Source: UBA9715 sp045614225 (GTDB taxonomy: Bacteria > Actinomycetota > Coriobacteriia > Coriobacteriales > Eggerthellaceae). From it: a stretch of 26,156 bases of DNA. This document shows, in pieces, positions 1-8,600 of this stretch. Each line of letters starts with the position of its first letter. Position 1 is the first letter of the stretch. The notes under the pieces are model-generated. The model saw nothing but the letters and a program-made list of their open reading frames with translations, was not told the DNA's origin and ran no database searches. The stretch is from NCBI GenBank assembly GCA_045614225.1, contig JAZLCO010000060.1:1-26156 (forward strand). The letters are read 5' to 3'. The position numbers and the translations under genes are program-made.

Positions 1-489
1 AGAGTGTCCATGGTGGCCGTTGCCTTTCTCTCGAATCTTACATTCCGCAAAATGTGATTCTAGGCAATGGCCGCTTCCGTCTCAAAGCGGCCCGTGACAC
101 CAACGTTCGGCACGCGATCGATAAATCGTCCAGGGAGCCCATATTGGTGCGCGACGCGTTCGAAACTGCATCAATGCCGGCTCTATGGACGATTTCCTTA
201 ATCAAGAATTCGCTGATTGGCGCGCATGATTGGATGGCTTATCATTGTTGCTATCGCGAAACCAGAAAGGAAGCGACTTTGACCTGATAACGACATAACC
301 CATTCCGCTGCAAGTTCGACCGCCTAACCCACACAGGCGTACTGTGCCCGGGTTCAGGACGGTCGGACCTTGACAGCTGCATAGCGACACCGGAGGGGAG
401 GCGTGCTGCGCCTCTCCTCGTTGTTAACGGTAAAGCAGCAGTCATGCAGCAGAAAGCGCCTTTGGGCGCATGAACGAAAGGAATGGGAA
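1..489. other. Region without a confident gene
   Basis: No convincing complete gene is seen. One plus-strand frame is open from the window edge to a TGA at 285-287 (about 94 codons); its translation has no recognisable domain and no clear coding character, so it may be the tail of a broken gene or chance. A perfect 8-bp stem (69-76 with 85-92, GGCCGCTT/AAGCGGCC) lacks a T-tract. A GC-rich 11-bp stem with one G-T wobble (393-403 with 409-419) lies between this stretch and the Sel1 gene and could be a terminator-like or leader structure, though only a weak T-rich run follows. Confidence 0.4.
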
Positions 490-990
490 ATGAAAAAGGT
501 CAACTGGATTCGCGAAGAGCTTTCGACTGTAAAGAAAGGTGCAAAGCGCAACAACGAGTTCGCCATGTACGAACTTGCCACCCGTTACCTAACTGGCCGC
601 AGCGTGACCTACGATGAGGTTTCGGGCATCTATTGGGCATGCCAGGCCGCTACCCACGGGAACCCTAAGGGCATGGTGCTCGCCGGCTATTGCCTAATCC
701 GAGGAATAGGCTGCTCGGAAGAGGAGCCAGACGATCGCTTTAGGGAAGCGGTTGGTTGGTTTGAGGATGCCGCCCGCCTTGGGAACGCAACGGCGTACTA
801 CAACCTCGGTGGTTGTTATCTTCTAGGCATAGGGAAGAACCGAAGCAAGAAAGCCGCTCTGGTGTATTACAAGGCAGCATCCGAGAAAGGCTGTAAACGA
901 GCAGCGAAAGCTATCGCGGCGATCGAGGCAGCTGATACGAAGACGCTAACGGAAATGGCAGAAACCGCGCAGCTGCTTCTTGCCGCTTAG
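490..990 (+). CDS. Sel1-repeat (TPR-like) protein
   Basis: The 166-residue product is made of alpha-helical Sel1-like repeats: roughly residues 22-57, 58-98 and 99-134, with a shorter fourth helix pair. Recognisable repeat cores are AVGWFEDAARLGNATAYYNLG and the following AALVYYKAASEKG stretch. Sel1 repeats are protein-interaction scaffolds; no catalytic domain, signal peptide or membrane segment is visible, so it is probably cytoplasmic. The ATG at 490 was chosen because a purine-rich GAAAGGAATGGG stretch sits just upstream and the product begins MKKVNW; an upstream in-frame ATG at 403 lies inside a GC-rich hairpin and adds 29 residues with no Sel1 character. Another small hairpin (GCGCC/GGCGC, about 459-472) precedes the Shine-Dalgarno region. 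The partner and role are unknown. It converges on the lipoprotein gene downstream. Confidence 0.8.
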   Translation: MKKVNWIREELSTVKKGAKRNNEFAMYELATRYLTGRSVTYDEVSGIYWACQAATHGNPKGMVLAGYCLIRGIGCSEEEPDDRFREAVGWFEDAARLGNATAYYNLGGCYLLGIGKNRSKKAALVYYKAASEKGCKRAAKAIAAIEAADTKTLTEMAETAQLLLAA

Positions 991-1002
991 CATTGGCGGC
1001 GA

Positions 1003-1078
1003 GATTGCATAAATCAGCCAGGTACAAATATGCCGGGCCACGATTGCAAGTGTATAAATCAACCAAGTACAAAATTGT
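1003..1078. repeat. Imperfect direct repeat pair between convergent genes
   Basis: Two copies of a motif of the form ATTGCA(n)TATAAATCARCCARGTACAAA lie one after the other (about 1003-1031 and 1042-1078, spacing about 40 bp) in the 106-bp gap between the Sel1 gene and the convergent lipoprotein gene. No stem with a T-tract is evident. The copies differ by a few substitutions and a 5-base insertion. Function is unknown; it could be a protein-binding site or a decayed repeat. Confidence 0.55.
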
Positions 1079-1096
1079 CTTTAAACAGGACACCGC

Positions 1097-1969
1097 CTAG
1101 AACGAGACGTCGTAAGACTTAATTACCTTAGCGAGGCCTTTGCTATCTACTGGACCGAGAACCATGATCTTGCCGCTTACGTCCGTTAGCGCAGAGGGAT
1201 CATTGCCGACTTCTTCAGGGTTGAAGTACATGAGGACGCTGCACGTTTCGCCAGCGCGCAGTGGTGCATCGAGGCCGGGGTTGTTAGCGATGCCGCCTGC
1301 AGTCCAGCCGTCTTCGTTCATGATCGTGATAGTTTCATCAGACTTGTTGGTGAGCTCGAAAACGACGCTAGGCATTTCATCATGGAGACCCTTGCCGACA
1401 ATTTTGATGGTGCAGAGATCGTCGTCCACGGCTACAACGTCCATCTTGGTCGCGTCGGTCAAGTCGTCAATCGTGCCTTCAAGACGATTGTTTTCTATGC
1501 CTTGTTCGGATTCGTTAAAATACTCTTCCATCGTAGGAAGCGCGACCTTTGTGGAAGGGTCGATTCGTTTATATATTCCGAAGCTCGGATCGTCGGTATT
1601 GTCGAATGATGCGACGAGTTGGCCATCTTTCAGTTCGAGGGCTACGGTCACCCCATTATCCGAACCGAAGGACGCCGTGCCTCCTCCTTCGATATCTTTG
1701 TCCTCTTCGAATGTCCATGTTCCAGCGATGGCCATCTCGCCATCGGTGAACGATGCAGTGCGGTCCTTGTTGAGCTCGAAATAGTAGTGGGTCCCGAAAT
1801 CGTCTTTTATTTCGTTCAGGATTTCTTCATCAATGGTTTCGCCAAACTCGGTAATCTTCACTGCTTGCCATGTGCCGATGTAGTCCTTCGCGGGATCGTT
1901 GTCTCCGCAGCCAACCAATGCGATGCACAGCAAGGCGGCTGTCAGGACGAGAATGTTCAGCTTTTTCAT
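1097..1969 (-). CDS. Secreted lipoprotein, unknown function
   Basis: The 290-residue product starts MKKLNILVLTAALLCIALVGCGD, a typical lipoprotein signal with lipobox L18-V19-G20-C21, so it is expected to be lipid-anchored on the outer face of the membrane. After a short acidic linker there is a lipocalin-like / GTW-type region (IGTWQAVKI, then FELNKDRTASF and GTWTFEEDKD; about residues 28-115), and a C-terminal beta-rich region (about 170-290) resembling Ig-like fold extracellular domains (VVFELTNKSDETITI ... GETCSVLMYFNPEEVG). The ATG at 1969 is preferred over the one at 2014 because it begins directly with the positively charged signal peptide and has AGGA at about 10 bases upstream. The gene is divergent from the membrane-protein gene at 2184. 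The domain assignments are from pattern recognition only; the ligand is unknown. Confidence 0.8.
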   Translation of the reverse strand: MKKLNILVLTAALLCIALVGCGDNDPAKDYIGTWQAVKITEFGETIDEEILNEIKDDFGTHYYFELNKDRTASFTDGEMAIAGTWTFEEDKDIEGGGTASFGSDNGVTVALELKDGQLVASFDNTDDPSFGIYKRIDPSTKVALPTMEEYFNESEQGIENNRLEGTIDDLTDATKMDVVAVDDDLCTIKIVGKGLHDEMPSVVFELTNKSDETITIMNEDGWTAGGIANNPGLDAPLRAGETCSVLMYFNPEEVGNDPSALTDVSGKIMVLGPVDSKGLAKVIKSYDVSF

Positions 1970-2183
1970 TCGACGATCCTTTCGCGGGAATTCGGACAAG
2001 CCTCGATACGTCATTGTACGATAACTGGAACGGCGGACGAGGAGTTGGCTTTGCTTTGCAGGAGCCTCCGTGAGCTGGCCGCTCGGCGGTTAGCTGGCTT
2101 TGCACTCGAGATAATCGCCACGTTTCGATACAATAGACTCGCATTCAAACAGACTAAAAATGCAGCATGCAAGGAGCGCCAGC
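1970..2183. promoter_or_regulatory. Divergent promoter region with two TACAAT -10-like hexamers
   Basis: The spacer between the minus-strand lipoprotein and the plus-strand membrane protein contains TACAAT on the plus strand at 2129-2134, about 50 bases before the downstream ATG, and TACAAT on the minus strand at 2018-2013, about 45 bases before the lipoprotein ATG. Neither has a convincing TTGACA at 16-18 bp, so the promoter assignment rests on the -10 hexamers and on the gene orientation. Confidence 0.35.
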
Positions 2184-3026
2184 ATGGCACGCGATGATCT
2201 TCCGACTGAATCCAACCCGTTCGACGAGCCACTTCCATTTCTTGAACCGAAGGCGAATGGCCAGCATCGCCTCGACGAACTGCCCGCTGATTGGTTCGAT
2301 TTCGATCTGCAACAGATCGACGCCGCACATGGTGCAGCAGGCAATGGCGAAGCAGCCAACTCGCTGGATGCAGGTGATTTCAGCCAAGATCAAGATTTCA
2401 TTGTCGGAGGGAACACCCAACAGACGGATGGTTATATCGAGCAACGCAAGCATGCGAAAACGAAACGAACCGTTGTGGTCGTTGTGATTGCGCTGCTGGT
2501 TGTTGCGGGGCTTGTGTTCTGCTTTGTGAGCGGGGCGTTCGCGAACTTGTTCAAGAGCGAGCCGGAGCCACAGCTTGTCGCGAGCAGCGAGAGCGCGCCT
2601 CCCGTCATCGAGATCAACGTGGAGGCAGACGGCTACGACGAGCAAGCATCGCCGATCGTGTACCACCTTGTCGGGGGGCCATCTGGCGATTCAGTTGTGC
2701 ATGTCGACCGCTATGGCATCGTGCCAGCTCCATCTAGCGCCGGCAAGTCAGGCACTACGGCTGGCAACAACGCGCTTGCAGTGTCGTTCGACGATTTGCC
2801 CGAAGGTTCCTACACGGTGTCGTGGTCGACTTCGTTCCTGTCGGACGGGTCTATCCTGCGTGCGCCCGAAGAGACGACATTCAAGGTGTCTCGTAGCGAT
2901 GTCGCCTTGACAGTCGAGTTTGAGCGCGTGGATGCTGCAGATGTGTCTGCCGAAGAGGCGAGGGAAGCCTACGAGCAGCTTGACGAGTGGCTGTCGGGTG
3001 CGACGAGGGATGTCGCGAACAGCTGA
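2184..3026 (+). CDS. Single-pass membrane protein with extracellular beta domain, ending at an in-frame TGA
   Basis: The 280-residue product has an acidic cytoplasmic N-terminus of about 90 residues, one transmembrane helix (core TVVVVVIALLVVAGLVFC, about 96-117), then an extracellular region with a prealbumin/Cna-B-like beta pattern (about 135-245, including VSFDDLPEGSYTVSW) and a helical segment (VSAEEAREAYEQLDEWL). ATG 2184 is chosen because AAGGAG lies 9 bases upstream; an in-frame ATG at 2160 has none. The frame stops at TGA 3024-3026, but the same frame then stays open for 125 more codons to TAG 3402 with strongly biased composition, so this is probably the 5' part of a longer gene with a nonsense codon, or a gene with readthrough. 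The role is unknown; the layout suggests a surface-exposed signalling or envelope protein. Confidence 0.7.
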   Translation: MARDDLPTESNPFDEPLPFLEPKANGQHRLDELPADWFDFDLQQIDAAHGAAGNGEAANSLDAGDFSQDQDFIVGGNTQQTDGYIEQRKHAKTKRTVVVVVIALLVVAGLVFCFVSGAFANLFKSEPEPQLVASSESAPPVIEINVEADGYDEQASPIVYHLVGGPSGDSVVHVDRYGIVPAPSSAGKSGTTAGNNALAVSFDDLPEGSYTVSWSTSFLSDGSILRAPEETTFKVSRSDVALTVEFERVDAADVSAEEAREAYEQLDEWLSGATRDVANS

Positions 3027-3404
3027 GATGCGATTCTCGAAACCGCACGCCGCAACGCCGAGGCAGTACCTGCTGTCGTTGCAGCGGGAGGTCTCGATGG
3101 AAATGCCCGCGAAACGGAACGTGAAGCCAACTCGGAAGAGAGCCAAAGCCAAGGGCAGCAGCAGACTGCGGTAGCCGAGCAAGTTGTCGAGCAAGCTGTT
3201 GACCAAGGTGCCGAAGCCGATGGCGGAGCCGAGGCTGCTGGCGGCCAAGATGAGGCAGCTGGTGGTGACGCTGGAGATGCAGGCGATGACTCGGGTGGCA
3301 GCTCGGGTGGAAATGTCGAGCCTGAACCTACGCCCGAACCCGCTCCTGCCGTCGAGCCTGAGCCTGCGCCACCTGCGAACTCTGGCGCCAGCGCAGCTGC
3401 TTAG
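3027..3404 (+). pseudogene. In-frame continuation of the preceding gene past TGA
   Basis: Directly after TGA 3024-3026, with no frame change, 125 codons are open to TAG 3402-3404. The translation begins DAILETARRNAEAVPAVVAA and becomes an E/G/A/Q-rich linker and then a Pro-Glu repeat (EPEPTPEPAPAVEPEPAPP) ending ANSGASAAA. This is the composition expected of an extracellular stalk or tail, and it continues naturally from the helical segment before the stop. It has no plausible start codon and ribosome-binding site of its own. It is therefore best read as the 3' part of the gene at 2184, separated by one stop codon. Confidence 0.65.
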
Positions 3405-3545
3405 TGCGCCGAAATGTGCGCTTGCGGTGGCCCCTTTTAGCATAAGAGATGCAAGGAAAGATGCATTCTCTTTATTTGCATATCAATCGCCTGGAACCCA
3501 AAGATGTGAAAACAAGTCCCGTAAATGCGACGTAAACTGCTGCGC

Positions 3546-3551
3546 TATAAT
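3546..3551 (+). promoter_or_regulatory. Putative -10 element (TATAAT)
   Basis: A perfect TATAAT lies 44 bases before the proposed start of the O-antigen-ligase-like gene, in the 190-bp spacer following the open tail of the previous gene. No good -35 is seen at 17 bp. The rest of the spacer (3405-3545) is AT-richer than its neighbours and shows no clear terminator. Confidence 0.4.
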
Positions 3552-3595
3552 CGGTTAGGTTTTGAGTCGTAAGGCAAGAAGCCAAGAGCCATTAT

Positions 3596-5392
3596 TTGCC
3601 GTTCAATCGATTGGGGCAGCTTGTGACAGGCATCGTGCTTGTTATTGCCATCGCTATTCTCGTGCTCGCTCAGGGCGGGTTCTTCTCGCTCGTCACCTGT
3701 GCGTGTGGCGTAATCGTCTGCCTTGTGGCGGGTATCGCGTGGCTGCGTAAAGGCCAACGTCAAAATGGCGTCCCCATTGTTGCTTTATTGTTCGCTGGTG
3801 TTGCCGTTTCATACATCATCAGCGCGCTTGTGAATGGCGCTTCGCTCACAACGCTCGCTGAATCAGGCGTATGGGCGTCTTGCTCAGGTGCCGCATTCCT
3901 GTCAGCTGGCCAAAGTCCCGAGCGAAGGGCGCTGTGGTTGCGCGTGCTCGTATGGTTCGGAATCGTCACAGCGGTGGCAGGCATGTTCACGTGTGCGGGA
4001 ATCCTGCAGCTGCAAGATGGCATGCTGAACACGCGCCTTCAACTCACGTTCCAATACGCAAACGCCGCAGGTGCCTGGTTCGGCGTCATTACGCTTTTAT
4101 GCCTGTTCTCATCCGACAAGCTCCAACGTATGTTTGCGGCTATTCCAGCTGCAGCCATGCTGCTCACCGAGTCTGGCGGCACAATGATCGTGTTTGCCGT
4201 GGCAGTCGTCGTCATGACCGTCTTGTTTATACGTGCGGGCAAGTGGGAGGACCTGCTCAACGCTCTGGTGCAGGGCGTCATCGCCATCGCATTGTTTGTA
4301 ACTGTACACGTGACGATGTCTCCGCTTTCCCTTGTGTGTGTCGTTGTAGCAGGACTTGTATGTTGGCTTTATGGCAAGTACAACGAGCAGATTCTCGCCC
4401 GCGTGAACGTGCGCATGGTCTCGATAGCGCTCGTTGCAATCGTCGTCGTGTGTGCTGTTGCCTTGCTGGCGATGATGTCTGATCGCGCGGCAGCCGCTGT
4501 AGCCGACTTTGGAGAGCGCGTCGACAACATGCGTGACGGCCTGCTTTTGTGGTCCATGCAGCCTGTGTTTGGCGTTGGCCCCGACAATTGGCAATACCTT
4601 TACCAATACATCCAAACGGCACCGTATTATAGCTCGATCGTGCATTGCTCCTACATTCAGATAATGCTCGATGCCGGCATCTTCGGCATTGCTTTCTTCG
4701 TTGCGGCTTGCGTGATGGGCATGCGTCAACTGGTGCGTCAGCGCAAAGACGCTGCCGCTCGTGAAGGATGGGTGATTGCAGAGCTTGCTGCGATGGCGTT
4801 TTTGCTTGTGCACGCCGCGCTCGATTTCGATTTGCTCTTCGCCTCGCTTGCGTTCGTCTTGGCGGCAAGCCTTTCGGCGCCCGAGGGTTCTTCGATTAGC
4901 GTGAATAGCGAAAAGTCGCCGAAGTCGTTTATTGCAGGCTTGTTGTGCCTGGTTTTGTGCTTGCCCACCAGTGTGCTCGGATTCGTGTGCGCTTCCACGT
5001 CGACCGCGCTCGAGCTTGCAAACGCATCGGGTGATTATCTGACATGTGAGCAGATGTTCGAGGCCAATCCGCTCGCCCAGGCAGACGCTGACGCTCAATC
5101 GCAGTACATGGCAGCCTTCTACGCACAGGGTAGGTACGATGTGGTAGCTGACATGTATCCTCGCATGATGGCCCCAACCGACCGCGACACTTTGTATGCT
5201 GCGCTCGCGTTCTATTCCATGAAAGACCAAGCGAGGGCGACGGCTGTCCTCATCGACCGCATGGAAAAATGCCCGTACGATTCGGCATTCGTGAGTAGTG
5301 CTTTGCAGTTGGCGAGAACATATGGGGTGGACCCTAATCAGGCAGAGCAATTCACTCAGTCCGTCGAAAACGTGCAAGCACTAGTCGGGTAA
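3596..5392 (+). CDS. O-antigen ligase / Wzy_C-like polytopic membrane protein
   Basis: The 598-residue product has about ten to twelve hydrophobic segments through residue ~480, followed by a soluble helical C-terminus of about 115 residues with TPR-like character (ADAQSQYMAAFYAQGRYDVVADMYPRM ...). The diagnostic region is G326-V-G-P-D-N-W followed by H350 in HCSYIQIMLDAGIFG, matching the large-loop pattern of O-antigen ligase/polymerase (WaaL/Wzy) proteins, which transfer or polymerise lipid-linked glycans on the outer face of the membrane. In a monoderm actinobacterium the substrate would be a cell-wall or exopolysaccharide precursor (inference). No glycosyltransferase neighbours are present, so it appears as a lone gene. 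The start is uncertain: TTG 3596 gives the longest frame, but its ribosome-binding site is weak, and GTG 3620 is an alternative. Confidence 0.75.
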   Translation: MPFNRLGQLVTGIVLVIAIAILVLAQGGFFSLVTCACGVIVCLVAGIAWLRKGQRQNGVPIVALLFAGVAVSYIISALVNGASLTTLAESGVWASCSGAAFLSAGQSPERRALWLRVLVWFGIVTAVAGMFTCAGILQLQDGMLNTRLQLTFQYANAAGAWFGVITLLCLFSSDKLQRMFAAIPAAAMLLTESGGTMIVFAVAVVVMTVLFIRAGKWEDLLNALVQGVIAIALFVTVHVTMSPLSLVCVVVAGLVCWLYGKYNEQILARVNVRMVSIALVAIVVVCAVALLAMMSDRAAAAVADFGERVDNMRDGLLLWSMQPVFGVGPDNWQYLYQYIQTAPYYSSIVHCSYIQIMLDAGIFGIAFFVAACVMGMRQLVRQRKDAAAREGWVIAELAAMAFLLVHAALDFDLLFASLAFVLAASLSAPEGSSISVNSEKSPKSFIAGLLCLVLCLPTSVLGFVCASTSTALELANASGDYLTCEQMFEANPLAQADADAQSQYMAAFYAQGRYDVVADMYPRMMAPTDRDTLYAALAFYSMKDQARATAVLIDRMEKCPYDSAFVSSALQLARTYGVDPNQAEQFTQSVENVQALVG

Positions 5393-5500
5393 AAAGCCTA
5401 GTTATCGAATCGTTCAATCGTACATTGCATGCTGTGCCGATTGTGAGGCAATGCGTTTATACATGACGTATAGTCAACAATTCTCAGACAACAAAACAAA

Positions 5501-5529
5501 TTGATAGGGTATTTTTTGGGATATATACA
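5501..5529 (+). promoter_or_regulatory. Putative promoter of the giant repeat-protein gene
   Basis: TTGATA (5501-5506) is separated by 17 bases from TATACA (5524-5529), inside an AT-rich stretch (5393-5600) that stands out from the coding sequence around it. The expected start of transcription is about 85 bases before the GTG at 5621, leaving a leader without obvious secondary structure. It is supported by spacing and hexamer similarity only. Confidence 0.45.
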
Positions 5530-5620
5530 TGCGTTTTAAAAGTAAAATAGTCCAAATAGACTTTAAATGCTGCACTGTTATTGGGTCTGCTGGAATGATA
5601 GGAGAAAGGGGAGTGGCCAA

Positions 5621-8600
5621 GTGAAGAAGCTATGGGAGAGGTGGACGTGTATCCTCGTCTCGTTCACCCTGTGCATCGGCTTCGTGCCCGCGCAGGCGTT
5701 CGCCGCAGTTGGAGATACAGCATCTTCAACGGGCAGTTCCGATGAGGTCGCCCAGATTCAAGAAGAGCCCGAAGGGGGTTCTGCAGAGGCCGTCGGTCAA
5801 GCCGCGGAAGATCCCGTAGAGGGATTGCAGGCTGCCGCCCCGGCTGAGGAGCAGGGCGATGCGGCTGTTGAGGGCGACGAGGCTGTCGCCCAGCAGGAGC
5901 CTGCTGCGAAGGTTGCTTCCGCCCAAGAGCAGACGCGTGGCGTCGAGTCGGTTGAAGAAGGTGTCGAAGAGGGCGTTGAAGAGGATACCGAGACTGAGCC
6001 TAACGTCACCACTGTCGATCCGATGGAGCTGGGCGTTTCGTATTATGCCGACCTTGGCGAAAATGATTACTGGGTAGGCGTGTTCACTGCGCTCCAAGAC
6101 GGTGCTTACGTGTTTACGAGCAGCGATAATAGCGATGATACGTATGGCACTTTGTATAGCGATGCGGATTTGACCGACGTGCTGGTCAGTGACGACGACA
6201 GCGCTGGCAATCGTAATTTCTCCGTCTCATACGAACTCTCTGCAGGTCAGACCGTTTATCTGAAAGCCGAAGGATTTAATGGCCGCGAAGCGAGCTTCGT
6301 GGTTTCGGCCGCCTATATCGATATTTACAATCTCTCAAATGGGCAACTCGAGCTGAATTCGGAGGTCTATCTGTGGACTGGCGATCCTGTTGAAGTGATC
6401 GGGTGGGTTTATACCGCAATGGGGTCGAGCGTCTCGTTGAATGATGACTTCGAATGGGTATTTTGGGATGCAGACGAACAACCCATCAGCGGTGCTCCCA
6501 GTGACCTCGGCACCTATTTCGTTAGCGCTCGTGGTATTGGCGATTATTCGGGCGAGACAACGAAGCAACAATTCAGGATCGTCGATAAGAACGATATCAG
6601 CGGTGGTCAATGGATCATCGAAGGCGTCAGCGAATGCGAGTACACTGGCAACCCCATCGATCTTCCTGAGATTCAAATCTACTGTTATGACGAGGAACTG
6701 GGTGATGTACATCTGACTGCCGATCAAGAATTCCAGCTTGCCTATTGGACGGATGATGAAGGCAACAAATTGTCAGGGGCGCCTAAAAATCCAGGCTATT
6801 ACTATGCTGTATTGGAGGGCATCGGCGACTACCATGGCGAGGCACGATACGGAATAGAAATCACCGATAATGAGGGCTTATACGCCTCGCACAATATCGG
6901 TGACGAAAGCCACTTTTACAATTGGCTTGATAAACGCTATTTCCAGTATGGTCAGCCTTTGGAGTTGTCGAATTACGTAAAAATCTGCCGATGGTCCGAT
7001 TCAGATGGTTGGGTCCCTCTTGTTGAGGGCACCGATTATGAGCTGCTGTACTACAAACACGAAGATGGTTCCCAGCTTACTGGAGAGCCCACGGAGATCG
7101 GCAAATACATTGCTGTGTTTAGCGGAAAGAGTCCTTATGTTGGCACGTGCGAACTTGCTTTCAATATTGTAGACATGGCTGATCCCGATGCTCCCAAGGA
7201 CATTTCGGACTGGTATTGGAACAAAAACTACACTTCTACGTACGAATACACGGGCTCTCCTGTAGATGTACCTGATTTCGAGATTTGTCACTGGAATGAT
7301 GAGTATTCCGCTGATATATATCTGGTTCGAGGAGTCGATTATCAAATCACCTCTTACTACAGTTTTGAGACTGAACAGTTCCTCGATAGCGCTCCAATTG
7401 AGAAAGGTTATTACTCTGCTCTCGCCCAAGGCATTGGCGAGTATGAAGGAGAGTATGAAATCAGATTCCAGATTTGCGATCCTTACAATATTGCAGACGG
7501 CAATTACTGGTATTTCAGTAGTGACACGTTTTACACGTATACAGGCGAGCCTATCGAGCTTGATACCATCAGGTTTTATCGTGATTCTACGGATTTGGTT
7601 CTGAATCAGGATTACCGTTTTGTTCGTTATGAAGACACAAATGGGAAGGCGCTTGACAGCGCGCCCGTTGGACCAGGCTGGTTCGCTGCTGTTTATGAGG
7701 GAATCGACCCTTACTATGGCACTCGAAAAGTATCGTTCTCAATTTGCGATCCTTACGATATCGGCAGCGACTTTTGGTACAGCTATACTGATAGTGACGA
7801 TAACCAGATTGAATACACAGGGAATCCTGTTGTATTGAGCGGAATTCACATTTATCGAACCGACAGCGAATCGGGGCAGGATATCAACCTCGAGGAAGAT
7901 GTCGATTATAAGTTGTCGTATTATCTGGATAGGCGCAGCAACAGGCTCGATGAAGCTCCTGCGAATCCCGGCTGGTATCGTGCGGTTTACACGGGGATTT
8001 CTCCTTACAAGGGCGAATTCAAGCGTAGTTTCCGCATTGTCGGTGACGATACGGATTTGACGTTTGCTCACTTCGATCTGATTAAAGATACGTTCTCGTA
8101 TACTGGCGAACCCGTGACGATTCGAGGTTACTCAGCCTACACATCAAATGAAAATTATATCGACAGGGGAGCTTATGAATTCGTGTTCTTCAACAGCCAA
8201 GGAGCTGAGATTTCGGCTCCAACAGAACCGGGCGATTACAAAGTTGCCATCCGTGCAATTGATGGTTCTGGGTACAAGGGCACGTCTTCCTCTGTGAATT
8301 TCAGCATTTTGGACCAATATGACATCCGGGGATATGAGGGAAGCTATCCAAACAGAACGAGCAATTTCGCTGAAACGGGCTCTCCTATTGTGCTTCCGAT
8401 TCTGTATCTTAACGGCGCCATTGACGGTGTCTGGACCGGTCTTGTGCAAGATAAAGACTTTAAGCTCGATCATTTCGAGACTCTGGACGGGGAGACGTTG
8501 AGCCAAGCTCCGTCTGCGAAGGGCGAGTATTTCGCTGTCTACAAAGGACTCGAACCGTTTTTTGGCTACAACAGGCAGTACTTCAAGATTTGTGATCGAT

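Noticed and set aside
3024..3082. Selenocysteine insertion at TGA 3024
   Set aside because: The hairpin downstream starts about 25 bases away, the flanking residues (VANS-stop-DAIL) are not a redox motif, and no selenoprotein family is recognised; nonsense mutation is simpler.
3028..3174. Translational restart ATG directly after the TGA (TGAGATG)
   Set aside because: That frame ends after 48 codons and encodes a basic, non-family peptide, while the original frame continues with coding character.
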